Positions 12,082 through 25,227 of a stretch of DNA of 64,000 nt are shown here, one piece after another (position 1 is the stretch's first letter; each line of letters starts with the position of its first letter). A program made the position numbers and the translations under genes. The stretch is from NCBI GenBank assembly GCA_903813345.2, contig CAIIXF020000010.1, positions 9,106,349 through 9,170,348 of the forward strand. Reading direction: 5' to 3'. The notes beneath the pieces are model-generated. The model saw nothing but the letters and a program-made list of their open reading frames with translations. It did not search any database and was not told where the DNA came from. This DNA comes from Owenia fusiformis. Lineage: Eukaryota > Annelida > Polychaeta > Sabellida > Oweniidae.

Positions 12082-13415
12082 GCTGTTTCATGAATGGCAA
12101 CAATTCCTCAAATTGTGTAAACGGTACATATTCCTTAATCCCTAGAATTTCCCCTTTAGGGATTTCTTAGAGTAATCCAATGGTACAGTTCCAAGCAGAT
12201 TTTGGGATAACGGGAAAGTAAATCTTTTATACACATGTCAAATCCAAATCCAATTTTTTTTCTGTAACGGCCTAAATATTGTCCTTACCAATAAGGCTCT
12301 TAGGTAATGCGATTTATTCAGCGATCATTGTACACATATATTGACCTGCTCATTTTTCATATTGTTACAAATAAAAGACATCGATGGCTTTCGATACATA
12401 ACAACTTATCCGGATTATCAGTTGAATTACGCCAAATAATACTACTATATTACATTACATTCAATAGAATATACAAGGTGGCCCAAGAAAAATGTCAATT
12501 TTGTAAGCCTAATATTTTATCTAGATATTGCTAAATACGTATATGCATAAAGGCATGTATAAATTACAGTTTATTCTTAGGTATGTTGTCATATGAAACA
12601 TTATTATCTTCTCAATAAAAAAAACATTAATTGTAAACGTATCAGTTGAGAAAACGTGATACTTTGCGGACGTAACCAATATTCCAATGGCGTGTCACCA
12701 TAGTCGACTTTGAGTGGCATAAGATACCACAAACTCATGTCGAAACAACGATCAACAGTTTGTCTTTCAAGAAAAATAGTGCTTAATTTATGACACTGAC
12801 CACTCATTTTGATATCCACTTAAATCCCACTTATGTAGGAACACAATAGAATCAAATGAACTGTAGTTTATTGTTTTTAATATAAAGAATTGATACTAGG
12901 CAAGCTATCTAACCCAATACTCATAACATTCTTAAATCTTTGTGTTTTCTATACACACTTTGCATTCTCTGAAAAATTGACAACGTTAAGGTAAACTGCC
13001 GGGCCTATAAACAGTGTTCATTTACTTGGCCTACCCTGTATAATCCCATTTTTCGTACAAAACCTAGTTTAGAATATCCAAAGCAAATAAAGAGATTTTT
13101 CAAAACAACACTGACTCTTAAATAATCATGAGAACCATGTTCAAGGACAGCATTATCTAAACTATGAAGAATATACATATTATGTTGTCGTTAATTAAAT
13201 TGTTTATTCTTGGAAAAGGGAATTGTGTTGAGTAATAGTAAATTAAATTGCGACATCTTATGAGGAATTAAAAGTTATTATGATTTTGTATGTCGTAAGG
13301 CCTTTATCCCATTAATCTCACTGTTTTGATCGTAGCAATAGCAAGCAATAACAGTGATTAAAAAGGGAACAAAATCTGGGTATACGATTATTATACCGAC
13401 CAACAGAAAGACAAA

Positions 13416-16400
13416 ATGGGTTTTAAAAAGGACAATACATTTAAGGATATAGTATCGGAGTTTGCTAATGACACAGCCACCAATGGCGTACCTAATATTG
13501 CAAGAGCTGGTTCTATACCCAGGAGGATAATATGGACTATTATAGTCTTAGTGGCTGCAGGTAAGATATCTTATACATGAATATATGGGCAAAGGATTGG
13601 TATCGATATGGATAACTGAATTAAACATTGTTTTTTCTTAAACCAAGTATTGAAAACATTCTGTAAAAACACGGTCCTTTATGTGATGGTCACTGATTGA
13701 CAACAATTTAATGCGAAAATTATTTATATATATTTTTATAACTGTTTTTATTGTTAACATTTTAGATTTTTAGTGCAATTGTTTTTTCTTCCTTTCTACC
13801 AATTCTTGAGAATGAAATGAAATATCTTTCCGAACCTGAATGGAACAAAATAGCATATATAACATATTTTCCTAGACCTCTGAATATTATAGTTATACAA
13901 AGAAAAATGTGGTTGATTTAACAAATTAAAAAACGTATTCAAAAATCAAAACAAGAACCCCAAAAATAGATAAAAATTAAAGTAAAACTTTTATTTCATT
14001 TAAATCAACTAAACTTTCTTTTGTACAAATATGATATTAAGAGACCTAAACACGTTGTGTATATTTCGTTTTGTTCCAATGAGGTTCGGAAAGATGTTTC
14101 GTTTCATTCCGAACATTTGATACCAAGAACAAAAGAAGTGCCTGGTGTGTTTTCTAAAACAATATATATTATATATTTCAAATTAGACAGTTACCATTCA
14201 AAAGATTATCACTAGATTGACAATGTGTATAATTCAAAATTTTTCGATGACTGGTTTAAGAGAAACATGTGTTCGATTCAGTTCGCCATATCGATACCAA
14301 GCCTTTAATTTTCGATAATTGATATTTTCTAAGTCAAATTCTGTTATTCCTCCAAAGCCTAGCTACCCCATGTGTGTTAATATCAACGGCATTAATTAAG
14401 TGTGTGTATCACGTGCTTCGATAATTCGCAACTTGTTAATAAAGGATGTTTGCAACCAGCTCTAAAAAGGGTATTGTTTGACATTTTATGCTGATAAAAC
14501 AGAATACATTTTAATATGTCCATTTGATTTGTATCCTCCAACACTCGGCTTGAATTAACATGATAGCCAGTTGTGTTGACATTAAAATAGACACTTAACT
14601 TTTATTATAAACATTATAACTGAATGCTTGTTTTATCTTTTAGGTTGGATGTTCACGCAGCTTGCTCAATCCTTTATAACATATTATAAACGCCCACATT
14701 CAACATTGCTGACAGAAACATTCTCAAGTAAAATTTACTTTCCTGCAGTGACGATATGCAATATTAATCCAGTAAGGTAAGAGACCATGAACTTGGAGAT
14801 ATTATATCGGGTATAATGCATACTAATGAATGATACCATAAATTTCGTCATTTTTAAGTTTTGAGTCGTAGAAATTGTTTCGTAACTAAAAGGTAAGAAC
14901 GCATGCGCAATCTGTATATCATGCCTTCAACACATGAACAGTTCAAGTCTTTCATATAAAACTTAATTTCCTTGTTATGGCCTCTGTAAAATATAATTCC
15001 ATTTGATCACCACAGATCGACGATTCATCCCCATTGATTTATTTCAATTATTTGCATTTGGTATCGGTAGTGCGCTGAAACTGAAAATTTATGTTGTACA
15101 AAACGTTTTAAAAAGTATATTATAAATAAGATTTAGTAAAGCATGTGCTACCTGAGCGTCGGGGACATAAAGGGCTTCATGTAATATTATAATGATATAA
15201 TTAATTCTTGGCTATCTGAACATATTAATTTTTTTTGATGTAATTTTGAAAGTGAAAATCATTTTGGTGATTATCTTTACAAATGTCTCAGGTAGATGAA
15301 AACACAATATTACTTCGAGAATCTTCTGGCTACTCAAATATAAAATCAAAAAAATAAGTATGTTTCATGTACATGTAATATGTTCAGTTGTATTGCCATT
15401 TTATACAAGAACATGTTTATTTTAACTATTTTACGTTACTTTGTAGGGAATCCCAGATCTATCTATCTAACAGTACAGAGATTGAAGCCCTCCTTCGTCC
15501 AACGTCCCAGGTAAGTTAAAAATAATACGGGAATTCTCTAAAAATATAATAAGTTCCTTGCCTTAAAGTATATCGACCAGCCTATTACAAGAGTCTTAAT
15601 TCGAAAAGTAAACGTTTTTGAAAACTCGGCCGTAATGTTTTGCTATTTTGTCGTTTAGAAAGAGGGATCAGAAAGGTTCTCTCAACTTACAGAACTCCAA
15701 CGGAGTATGCAAACGCTCCCAACATCGTCATTGCAAGCTATGGGACATCTTCCAGAAACTATGATAATGTCATGTACTTATGCCGGGGAAGACTGTAGTT
15801 ATTCGTGAGTATATTGAATGTATCCATGTAGATCTTATATTGACTGCAAATGATAAATTCCAAAGTATTATAGCATCATTCCAGTGACATAGTCTTTAAC
15901 GTGACATGGATTACGTGACAGTATACCTGTTGTAGGCGAATATATTTTAAAAATGTAGCATAACATGCTATAAAATAATGAAAACTGAAAGATCATTTAT
16001 CATTTGACAGATCATGATTTATTAACTAAACACAATTTAATCAATAAGATTATCGAGCTCCAAAAGTGGGAATACATTTGATCCAATAAATTCGTTTACA
16101 TTTCTTGAGAGGAAACTTTTGAATGATGTTGGAACGGGTAACTGCATATTGATATAAGTTCACATGAACAGTAATAACACAGTTTGTTTATTAAAACAAC
16201 ACTCAGACAAAAATGCAAAAAACAACAAATCATTTGGACCTGCTGTTGGTGTAAAGAAAGCGTAAATATATTTTTCAAAGGGGCGGGTACGTTATTGCAA
16301 GCTTTTTAGACAGCTCTTACTTAAGTTCTAATAATTGTTTGACCACAAAAATAAATGAGTTTAAATTTGTTTGAAAAGAAAAAATAACAAAATAAGAAAG

Positions 16401-19400
16401 GGATTATCTCATAATCCATTTGTTACAATCCATTATATCTCATAATCCATGTCATTTTGTAGTTTTTCTCTTTTTGGAGGTCAATTATGTAATATCTCCA
16501 AATCTTTTTGTACATTAACCATATCAAAAATGGTTGTTTTTGTGGTCAAATAATTATTAAAACTTAAGGAAGAGCTGTCTAAAAAAGCTCGCAATAACGT
16601 ACCTGCCCCTTTCAAATAGTAATACACCCCTTCAGAAAGCCAATCCAGAGATTTGCATAACGGCTTAAAGCCTACTCATGCTTCAATATTGATTAACAGA
16701 ACCGTTTCCGTGGCTTTTGAAATCTCACAGAATCTCGTTTTTCGTGAGATTTTAAGAGATTTGCATATTAGACCTCTAATGACTTACTTTGCCTTCTTTT
16801 AGATGGCACATTTGAATTTTGTGAACGGTTTCCTACAAGAATACCTTTGATTTATAAAATAGTATTATTTAAATCATTTCCTATGACATTTTAAAAATCT
16901 TGGGCCAAATCTCCATTGATGCAATGTTTAAATTTTCTAATATCCTTGGTTTATTAGTTAAACAACCCAAATTTTGATGATAAATCAAAATACATATATA
17001 AAAGGGTCATCAAATGATATATCAATCAAGTTTTAAACAGACTCAAGCAACACCTTTTTTAGTAATAGTATATTTCATCTCGTATATTCAGTGGATTTTA
17101 TGAACTACTTTTAGTGACTTCACAATGTTTACCAACTATAAATATGGAAACTGCATCACGTACAATGCCGGGCCAGATATAGTGACATCTTCTCAAGCTG
17201 GCGCTCAACATGGTGAGTTAATTATACAAAATCTAGCCTAGATTCAAAAGTTTTCAATAATGTAGACTTTCTCTATCCGAAAAACGTCATCTTTAGAAAA
17301 ACACCATCTTTAGAAATTGATGCCGACTTCCGATTACGAAGTATGGTTTGCCAACTGTCTGACATTTGGAAACTACCTGGTCCCTCTACATGTTTTCTTG
17401 GTAATGAAAGGGGCAACTTCTAAATTGTTTATTACGAGATATGCTATGGTTGGGATTTAGAGATCAAGAGTAAAAAACAGAGTTGATGAAAATTGTGTAG
17501 ATATCTTTATCAGCAAATTTAGATGAATTCTAATGATTCTATTTAATAGGATTATCCTTGGAATTATTCGTTGAAGAAAACGAATACCTGACACTTACTG
17601 ATACTGTCGGTTTCAAAGTGAGCATCGAGAGACAAAATAAAGCTTTGTTTCCAGAGGAAACTGGAATATTTGTGCCAGTTGGTGCAAGAACAGCGCTATC
17701 ACTAAAAAGGGTATGACAATGCAGTTGCAGGTATCATAATAAAACGATAATCCCATTCATAGATCATAATAGCTTATGTAGACATTTTGGATCTAGGATT
17801 AGTCTAGAGCTCACATACTTATTTGGTTATGGATTAATTAGTCTCATGATCACTTTCGGCATATATTCAGTGGCTAATTCCCACTTGCCTCGTACTCATG
17901 TACTCATCACATATTTCTGTTTTTCAATTAAAAGGGAACTAACAGAAACGATGATTTTCTCATGATGCTTGACTGGGTATGTTATATTCCAATTATTCGA
18001 AGATAATATATTTGAAATGAACTTGCAGCAAGAAATAATACGGCTACCAGACCCATACTCCAGTGATTGTTGGAATCTGACAGCAAATCAATCAATCTAC
18101 GACAATGCCTATTCAGATGAGACGGAGCCTAGCCCAAAAAACTACACACGATTAGTGAGTGAATTAGTAATTAGTCTCTAATTAGTCGTGTATGAGTAAG
18201 GGAAAACCTGGACCATGATGGAATTGTATGCACATGTTATATAATATATATCTGTATAGATAGCCAGTTTACGTTTGTTTCTTGTTTATTTGTATTACAG
18301 GCTTGCCTCAAGACATGCTACCAACTAAACTTGATAACTCAATGTGCTTGCCTCAGCCACAAAATAAAGACCAGAGGTACTGCTTATGACAAAGCCAATG
18401 TGAACCTTGAGGAATTGGATTTCTGCAATTTGACAGGTGAATAGTTATTCCGGTGTGAAAGAAATTATGGTCCCCCAGGGATTATGGTCCCCTCTTTTAA
18501 CGGCTCTTACTGGCCCCGATTGTGTATAAGATAATAAGGGAAAGGGGTCACCATATAAATCAATGGAGAGTAGGGCCATAAATTGATAGGACCCTTTTAC
18601 ACCGGTTTTTCTCGAAGTCCATCCAAATATACACGATCTAGTACATTGGGCATAATATAATGGTTTGAATCTTGCTCAAAAGGCTGGTCAACATCAGTCG
18701 AAGTGTTGACATACATGTATTGCTTTTCTTAAAACCGATTGTTTACTTTTTTTCTAGATTCTTGTTATTTAAAAGTAAAGGATGATTATGAGGATGGGTC
18801 TCTGGATTGCAACTGTAACTCCGAATGCTGGTATGTCTATTTTGTTATGCATTTGTTTCAATAAGACGCTTGAGTTGTCTGGAAGTGTCATTGATGTATG
18901 TGCCACTTAAAAATTTGACTCTAAATAAATATGTGTAAACACTCTTGGAATAGTTGACTTAAATGACAGCAAAGACTATAAAGTGCACAATTTTGAGAGC
19001 AATCATATGGAAAAGTATACCAATGTTTCTACGTATTGCTGAAGAAATAACTGAAATTTCTGAACAAATACTGAAGTTACCCTACTATCACACCAAACTA
19101 GTTCTCACTGCGTTCTCGAAAACGGGCTTCAACTGTATACGAACGGACTGGACCTACTAAGAACCGTTTGTGGTCTATTTACAAACTTCATCGAACGTAC
19201 TCGAACGGGTAGGTCCTCTAGAACTTAGACAATGCTCAAAATGTTCTCGTGGTCGTCACGTTCTACAATTAGAACGAGTGACAACGTACTAACGACGAGC
19301 TGGACGTACTACGAACGGAACCGTCGTACTTCAATCCTACTAGGGACGTTTTAACAACAAGTTGAACTGTCTGCGGACGTGTTGAGAACGAGGTAGAACT

Positions 19401-22400
19401 AATTGCAAACGGGTTTAAACTGATTAAGAACGTATTTAACACTGCTTATGAACGAGTTAGCAAAAATATAGCTATCACACCAAACAAGTTGCCACTGCGT
19501 TCTTCAAAACTTGTTTTAAACTGTGTGCGAACGGAATGAACGTAGCTGCAACTTTCTAAGGTCTATTTACGAACTTTATGAACGTTCTCAGACGGGAATG
19601 TGATTTTAGAATTTTGAATCGATTCAAAATTCGATGACACCATACCGTTCTTTAATCAGGTCATGTTGACCTTCTAGACTAAGGGACGCGTTCTACGACG
19701 TTGCACTCCGACGTGGTGCGACCTGAACGAACTGCGAACGAGATGGACGTATTGAAGACTGTTTAAGAACGAAGAAGCTAATTATTTCAGACATATTTCC
19801 CGACGACAGCCAGATTGAGCCCGTTTGACGACGTTTTCGTAGGACTGTCAAGAACGGATAAGAACTAGTTTGGTGTGATATGGGGGTTATTGAAGGTGTA
19901 GAAAAAAGAGAAATCTACTTTTTCATGAATATATCAATCATTTGTCGGATAACCTTAACGATCAAAGGATCATTCTAAAATAAAGTCAGAGTTTTAGAAA
20001 GTAGTATGCATGACATGGAATAAAATGAACAAAATATTATTTTATAGAAACACTAATTCGTTTATGTCTACTTCAGGGAACTGGCATACAGTGCGACGAT
20101 TTCACAAACATCTTGGCCTGCTCCAAAGTATTTGGTATGTGACTGTTATGTTTTTTCCATTTAGAACCACATAAAAATGCATTGTTATATCATTTAGACC
20201 AAATACCAGTATTCGTTATTAACAAATAGATGGCCGGAGAAACATACATCTCAATAAAATGAACAAAATCTTGGCTGGGCAAAAGTTGTCATTCATGTAA
20301 CATAATATTGTAGAAGTTAACAAATTTTGAACATCGACATGAATGCGAGGAGCAAAGGAGGTGCGGATGCTTTGAAAAATAATCACCTCGTTTTTTCTTA
20401 TTTTGATATGAATTAGATTACAATTCAGTGTACATGAGATTGTCATTTGGGTTGTAGCTTGGTTTAGAACTTACTAAATAATAAATAATTGTACATACAA
20501 GGGTCGATCAAAAAAGATGCTTACCGTTTGCTCTCGATTTCATATAAGAGGAGTTGGATGCCAAAACTTTTACACAGACTAGACAGGGAAGTTAGTTTTC
20601 TTGAAACTGTTTTAGTTCCATATAAATTGGTTTATTTGTAGTGACACCAAAAAAGTCCAAATTCTGATTCATTCCCAGATTCATCCTTTAAGTCAGATAG
20701 TGAATATAAATGTGTTTATAGAGCAAAAAGGGTAAAATTGTTTAAAAATCATGTTTTAGATGGGTTTTGGCACTACCATAACTTTCTGTTAATCTGTTAA
20801 TGTTTATTTCAAACCTGTCAGTCGTGAACAGTCGTGTGAGATGGGCTTTACAATGGCATGAAGAATTTAACATAGAAAATAATATCCTAGCCATAGAGGA
20901 AAATGTATTACAGTGTATAATTGTAAATTGTAATTTATGACGTAATTTAATGGAAAGGGTCACATTAGTGACTTTGTGAGACAGTGTTTTAATCATTGAT
21001 TATTTTCTAAAAATGTTAACTAATTTCTTGTCTTAAGATTTTCGCTGGTTATTCATGATATTTAAACCATATGCCTCAAAGAATTTAGTAAAATTATACA
21101 AAATATTGAAAAATTATAATCATAGATAAAAGACCGTTCACATTTTTTCTTTACAGAGGGTATGTATATGTTATTTTATCGGTACAACATTCTGTAAGTA
21201 GGGTAATTCAGTATTTGTATTTCTGACCAGGATGATCTATTGAGAACTTATGCAGCGAAAAACGACGTTATAAGAGGATTGTTAGAGAGCCCATCAAGCA
21301 GGAAAAAACGCGACGTCGGAAATGGAACTGAGACCCAAAATGGAAATGGAACTGTAAATGGAAATGTGACAAACAATGGAAATGAAACAGTTAATGAAAA
21401 TATTGGTGTTGAAGAAGCGCCAATAGAAATTGAACCAGGCACTGAGTAAGAAAAATGTTTTCAAATACTCTTTAGTTGATTCGTTTATTTCTGTTTTAAT
21501 TAGACAGAAAATATAATGTTTTTAGTTATTGTATATATTCTGTAAAGTTGTATATATCAAAGTTACTCTGCGGTAAAGAGTCTTGGAATTTTTTTATTTC
21601 GAAATTAATTATATATTATTGAAACTCACTATACTTTATATTATTATTTCGCATATTCAAACATTGATTAATACATTCATATTAGCTAAACTTTTGTTTA
21701 GCTACCATGGTTGTTATCTTGATATACACGAACAGTGATAAAGCAGAATGACCCTAAACATGATGAAATAGCCCTCTGAAAATGTGACTGGAAAATAGCT
21801 AAAAGTAGGAGCTTAGGAAAGGTCACTGAACAGAATCTTTTGTTTTGAAAGACAATTTTCTAAAATTTTGAAGATTGTATCAGTTAGAACAATATAAAGC
21901 TATTGTCCAGTCACATTTTCAGAGGGTTGAAAAAGTTATTTTATCATGTTTAGGGTCATTCTGACCATGTACATTTTGATCCTGGTCCTGTAAATGATAT
22001 GTGGAACAATTTGAATTGACTGGAGGTCAAAACAGAAGTCTGTTATCCTTGTTCAAAAAATGTTTATAATGCCACATGTCTTGTCACTTCCTGTTTTGTC
22101 ATTTCCTGTTAAGTACCTCGGCACCTTAATATAAATATATTCATGTATCTTTAAATATGTTTTTTTTTCACAGTCGATACTTCGCAAAACTTGATGTGTA
22201 CTTTGATGAATTGAACTTTATTCGAATAGAAGAGACTATCGCATATACTGTGAGTATGAATGAAAACATAAACAGAAAATCTTAAATTAGAATCGTATTA
22301 AATCTGGCACCTCTTTCCTTGACTCGAGTAATGATGATTCTTTGAGTTTTCCAAAATCCATAGTTTAAATTTGCATTCAAATTATGCAAATATTGTTTGT

Positions 22401-22682
22401 ATTTTTCAGGAGTGGAACCTATTTTCTGACTTGGGAGGACAATTTGGGTTTTGGTTAGGGTTCTCTATCGTATCCATATTTGAGATTATAGAATTCCTCA
22501 TAGACGTTTCCATATTTCTCGTCTATAAATCCTTAAACAGAGAAAAACTTAAGGCTAAAGTCGGAGATTCAGCTACCGAGTTAGAGGGGAGACCAGTTTC
22601 TTCTGGACCACAAGTATTTGTAACTCATGGCGGAGAGACAAAATTTGGATTAGATGAGAATGTAAAGGCAGGTGTAATTTAA
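13416..22682 (+). CDS. DEG/ENaC family sodium channel subunit, complete, 13 exons, 567 aa
   Basis: Exons: 13416-13560, 14644-14776, 15447-15510, 15659-15804, 17115-17212, 17550-17710, 18029-18154, 18301-18436, 18758-18830, 20077-20134, 21231-21445, 22174-22249, 22410-22682. All introns are GT-AG and the phases agree, giving 1704 nt including the TAA stop. The ATG follows an in-frame TAA at 13359. The product is a trimeric, two-pass plasma-membrane cation channel subunit. The N-terminal gating region is at residues 16-28, TM1 about 38-60, and FPAVTICNINPVR at 81-93. A cysteine-rich extracellular domain follows (NYKYGNC 170-176, then CLKTC and LDCNCNSEC). SQTSWP precedes the palm end, and TM2 (about 487-515) carries LGGQFGFWLGFS with the G-x-S filter at 494-496. 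Oddities: NG replaces the usual His-Gly at 23-24, and residues 404-437 form an insertion with RKKR and four N-x-T sites. Gating stimulus (peptide, proton, mechanical) cannot be told. FaNaC-, ASIC- or BASIC-like subfamilies are all possible. Confidence 0.93.
16277..16613. mobile_element. MITE in channel intron 4
   Basis: AAAGGGGCGGGTACGTTATT at the left is mirrored by AATAACGTACCTGCCCCTTT at the right. The arms (about 80 bp each: 16277-16359 and 16531-16613) share AGACAGCTCTT and TTTGACCACAAAAA. The internal sequence is AT-rich and noncoding. Confidence 0.85.
19077..19888. mobile_element. Element in channel intron 9, rich in GAACG motifs
   Basis: The left end ATCACACCAAACTAGTTCT (about 19087-19105) is the reverse complement of the right end AGAACTAGTTTGGTGTGAT. 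A diverged copy of the left end recurs internally near 19473. The interior has dozens of GAACG/CGTTC pentamers, often in the form ACGAACGG or GGACGTACT, which makes it more GC-rich than the flanks. No protein similarity is evident. Confidence 0.7.
21735..22125. mobile_element. Short copy of the 178-1216 foldback family, channel intron 11
   Basis: The segments AATTGACTGGAGGTCAAAAC, CACTTCCTGTTTTGTCATTT and AAAGTAGGAGCT(T)AGG match the element at 178-1216. Inner inverted arms are at about 21746-21800 and 21907-21965 (GACCCTAAACATGATG against CATGTTTAGGGTC). It is an internally deleted relative. Confidence 0.8.
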
Positions 22683-22837
22683 CAACAAACTGACTATAAT
22701 TTACTAATGCCTTTAGTTATATCTGGGAATAGGATTTTGATTCAATTCTATCTTAAGGTTATATGAAGAATCAGACAAAGAGTCCTCTTTTATGCGAAGA
22801 CTTACACCTTTCTTTATAAATATGTATTTAATATATC

Positions 22838-23147
22838 TGGTGTCCCAAGTATTTTCTCACCAGTAGATAGGCCAAATTTTTTGTGCAAGTTATCATCTGT
22901 GATTGCATTTTTCAATCATGATTGACAGATGCAACCACGTGATAGCTAGCACAAACACTATGAAGGTCTCATTGCGCAACTCGGATATAGAATTGTTTGA
23001 CATATGATTTTGAATTTGTTGATATACTTACATAATATGTAACTGTTTCCTTTCATATTTGTACCACTTACTAATGATATACCCTTAGGCTACTTTATTG
23101 AAATTTGCAATGAATTTTATTCTGCTACTTTTTGGGACACCCGATAT
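22838..23147. mobile_element. MITE with CTGGTGTCCCAA / TTGGGACACCCGA ends
   Basis: The left end is TATCTGGTGTCCCAAGTATT and the right end TTTTTGGGACACCCGATATA, giving a 310-bp noncoding element just 3' of the channel gene. It may be included in the channel's 3' UTR. Confidence 0.6.
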
Positions 23148-23489
23148 ATGCAGTGCCAATAGTACTTAATTAAAATTGGTAATTATTTATATTTATCACT
23201 CGCCAATGCAGTCATTTTAGAAAACCAAAAAATTTTGCATTTCCTGGTTCTTCTAATGAAAAGCAAAGCTTTCTCACTTACTTTTACTTACAACACATGA
23301 ACAATGCAACTACTCTGCGAATTTGAAGGATTTTACATGACTTCAGTATAAACGTACTGACTTACGTATGTAATTTTGAATACACAGAGTGGCCAAAAAC
23401 TTTACATTTCTCGACATTTTACATATATTTAAGATCTGTCATTTATTCATACTCACAAAAATTGTCATAAGTATGATTTTGTTAATAAG

Positions 23490-24356
23490 TAGAGAGATTT
23501 CGCACGGCGTGAAAGTACAACTTATAACGTATACTTATACTTATAAGCAAACGTACAAGGTGTTTCATAATGTGGGCTTTTCGTCAGGAAAGATCTTCTC
23601 GGACTGTAATAAATACAGATCAAAGGGATGTCATTTGTACTTTCTTGAATTGTAGCATGTTTAGTTGATCCAAATGTGTTTGTCTAGAATAAAATAGGCT
23701 CATATATAGTACGTATGTTATAGACCTATCTCTTCTCAAATTGACTTTTTTGAGATGCTCGTTATGAAACACCCTGTATGTCATTTGTTGCGCTACTGAA
23801 TGGGTCGTTTCCAGGAATTGATAGAACTTACTGGTTTGATTGGTGTTTCAAATTGATGATTAAAGTATTTGATTGGATACTGTTCCTACTCAGCCAATTA
23901 TTTTTAAAAAATGCTTGCGGTCAGTTGTTCCACACACATGCAGGTAAAGCTTTATACGGAGATCCAACTGTATACGTTTATCATGTCGTATATATACCGT
24001 TTTGTAAGTCCATTGAACTTATACTGATCATGAAAACTTTGAAATAATCAACTTGTTTATGTAATGACTCGCTTTAAAGGATCATGACTCACTTTAAAGG
24101 ATCGTGTTTATAATACACTACAACTAGTAGGACACGGAAGCAAGCATTTAATTATAATGTGCATAATCTACACGTGCAGAAGACAGTGCATTCACAGTCT
24201 CTAGTTGATGGAGCTTTTCTATATCGGGAATAGTTATGTTCCATTAAGTACAATTTGAAATTGATTTTAGTAAATATAATAGTTCGACATGACCCTTTAA
24301 AGTATACGTATACGTATAAGTTGTACTTTCACTTATGTGCGAAATCTCTCTATTAT
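23490..24356. repeat. Inverted repeat pair (about 52 bp) around an 860-bp region
   Basis: AGAGAGATTTCGCAC...GTGAAAGTACAACTTATA at 23490-23535 is mirrored by TATAAGTTGTACTTTCAC...GTGCGAAATCTCTCT at 24315-24356. A TATACGTATAC-rich stretch flanks the inner side of both arms. Confidence 0.75.
23554..23779. mobile_element. MITE with TACAAGGTGTTTCATAA ends
   Basis: GTACAAGGTGTTTCATAA at the left is mirrored by TTATGAAACACCCTGTA at the right, about 226 bp. It sits inside the left part of the 23490-24356 inverted repeat. Confidence 0.7.
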
Positions 24357-25227
24357 TGTACATAATACATATACCTATTTTGAAATAAAACTGATAAAAA
24401 TATACTTCAAGTAATAACTTGAACCCCTGAGAATGACATTGATTGTTGTAAAGCCGAGCCATTTAATTTTACTGCGTTAATAGGCTTATCATGATTCGAC
24501 AATTACGAATTTGATAATGTCAATATACTTGCTCATTTCATTCTATTCTACAAACCAAAGTGTACGTTTAACCATTCTTGTAATTCTACTAAGTTAGCAA
24601 AACAGGCAAGTTCGTAAAATATGTAATTAATATAAGGTAACTTGGATTTAGTGGCCAAAAATACTTATCCAACGGTTAGTGTACTAAATGTATAAAAACA
24701 TTAAAAAATAGATTTGATATCTCTATTGGCAAAATGAATAACCAGAGGATATCGCCACGATATACTCCGGAAAACCAATATGCGGCTATTGCCACGATAT
24801 ACTCCGCTTGTTGATTTTATACATTTCTTATATACATCTATAGTACACTAAAATGTAGGATAATAAGAACATCTTATGCTTTTTTCAGAATATCACTGTA
24901 GTCGTCTACTCAGTGATCGATATTAATATCTGCACTCGTTCATTTCGCTCTCTCGTGCAGATATCAGTATCACCTCGAAGATAAAAATGATATTTCTCAA
25001 AATCATAGGATATCCTATAATTGACTATTGACCAAAACTTGACTTTATTTTTGCACCACAATTCGACTATTTTTACACAATTGTGTACGGTAACTCAAAC
25101 AATATCGACGTACAGTACCGTGATTTCAGAATGAGAATTTATGGTCGAGAAAATGTTCGAGTATAGTCTTGTATTAGTAGTACGATAAAGATATATAGTG
25201 AGGTAGAATAAAACTTATTTCGATAGC

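Larger units (their letters stand above)
1..13415. other. Gene-free AT-rich region with foldback repeats
   Basis: No exon chain with recognisable protein similarity was found on either strand here. Short open frames are scattered and lack domain signatures. The visible structure is repetitive: foldback elements near 178-1216, 2852-3729 and 5144-5368, an inverted-repeat element at 8904-9535, and a decayed retrotransposon fragment with nested palindromes at 10503-12081. Stretches 5380-8900 and 12090-13350 hold nothing I can identify. Distal regulatory sites for the channel gene could lie here but cannot be recognised. Confidence 0.6.

Noticed and set aside
21248-21442. 64-residue minus-strand frame
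   Set aside because: It is the shadow of channel exon 11, where the repetitive Asn/Gly coding sequence has no stops on the other strand.
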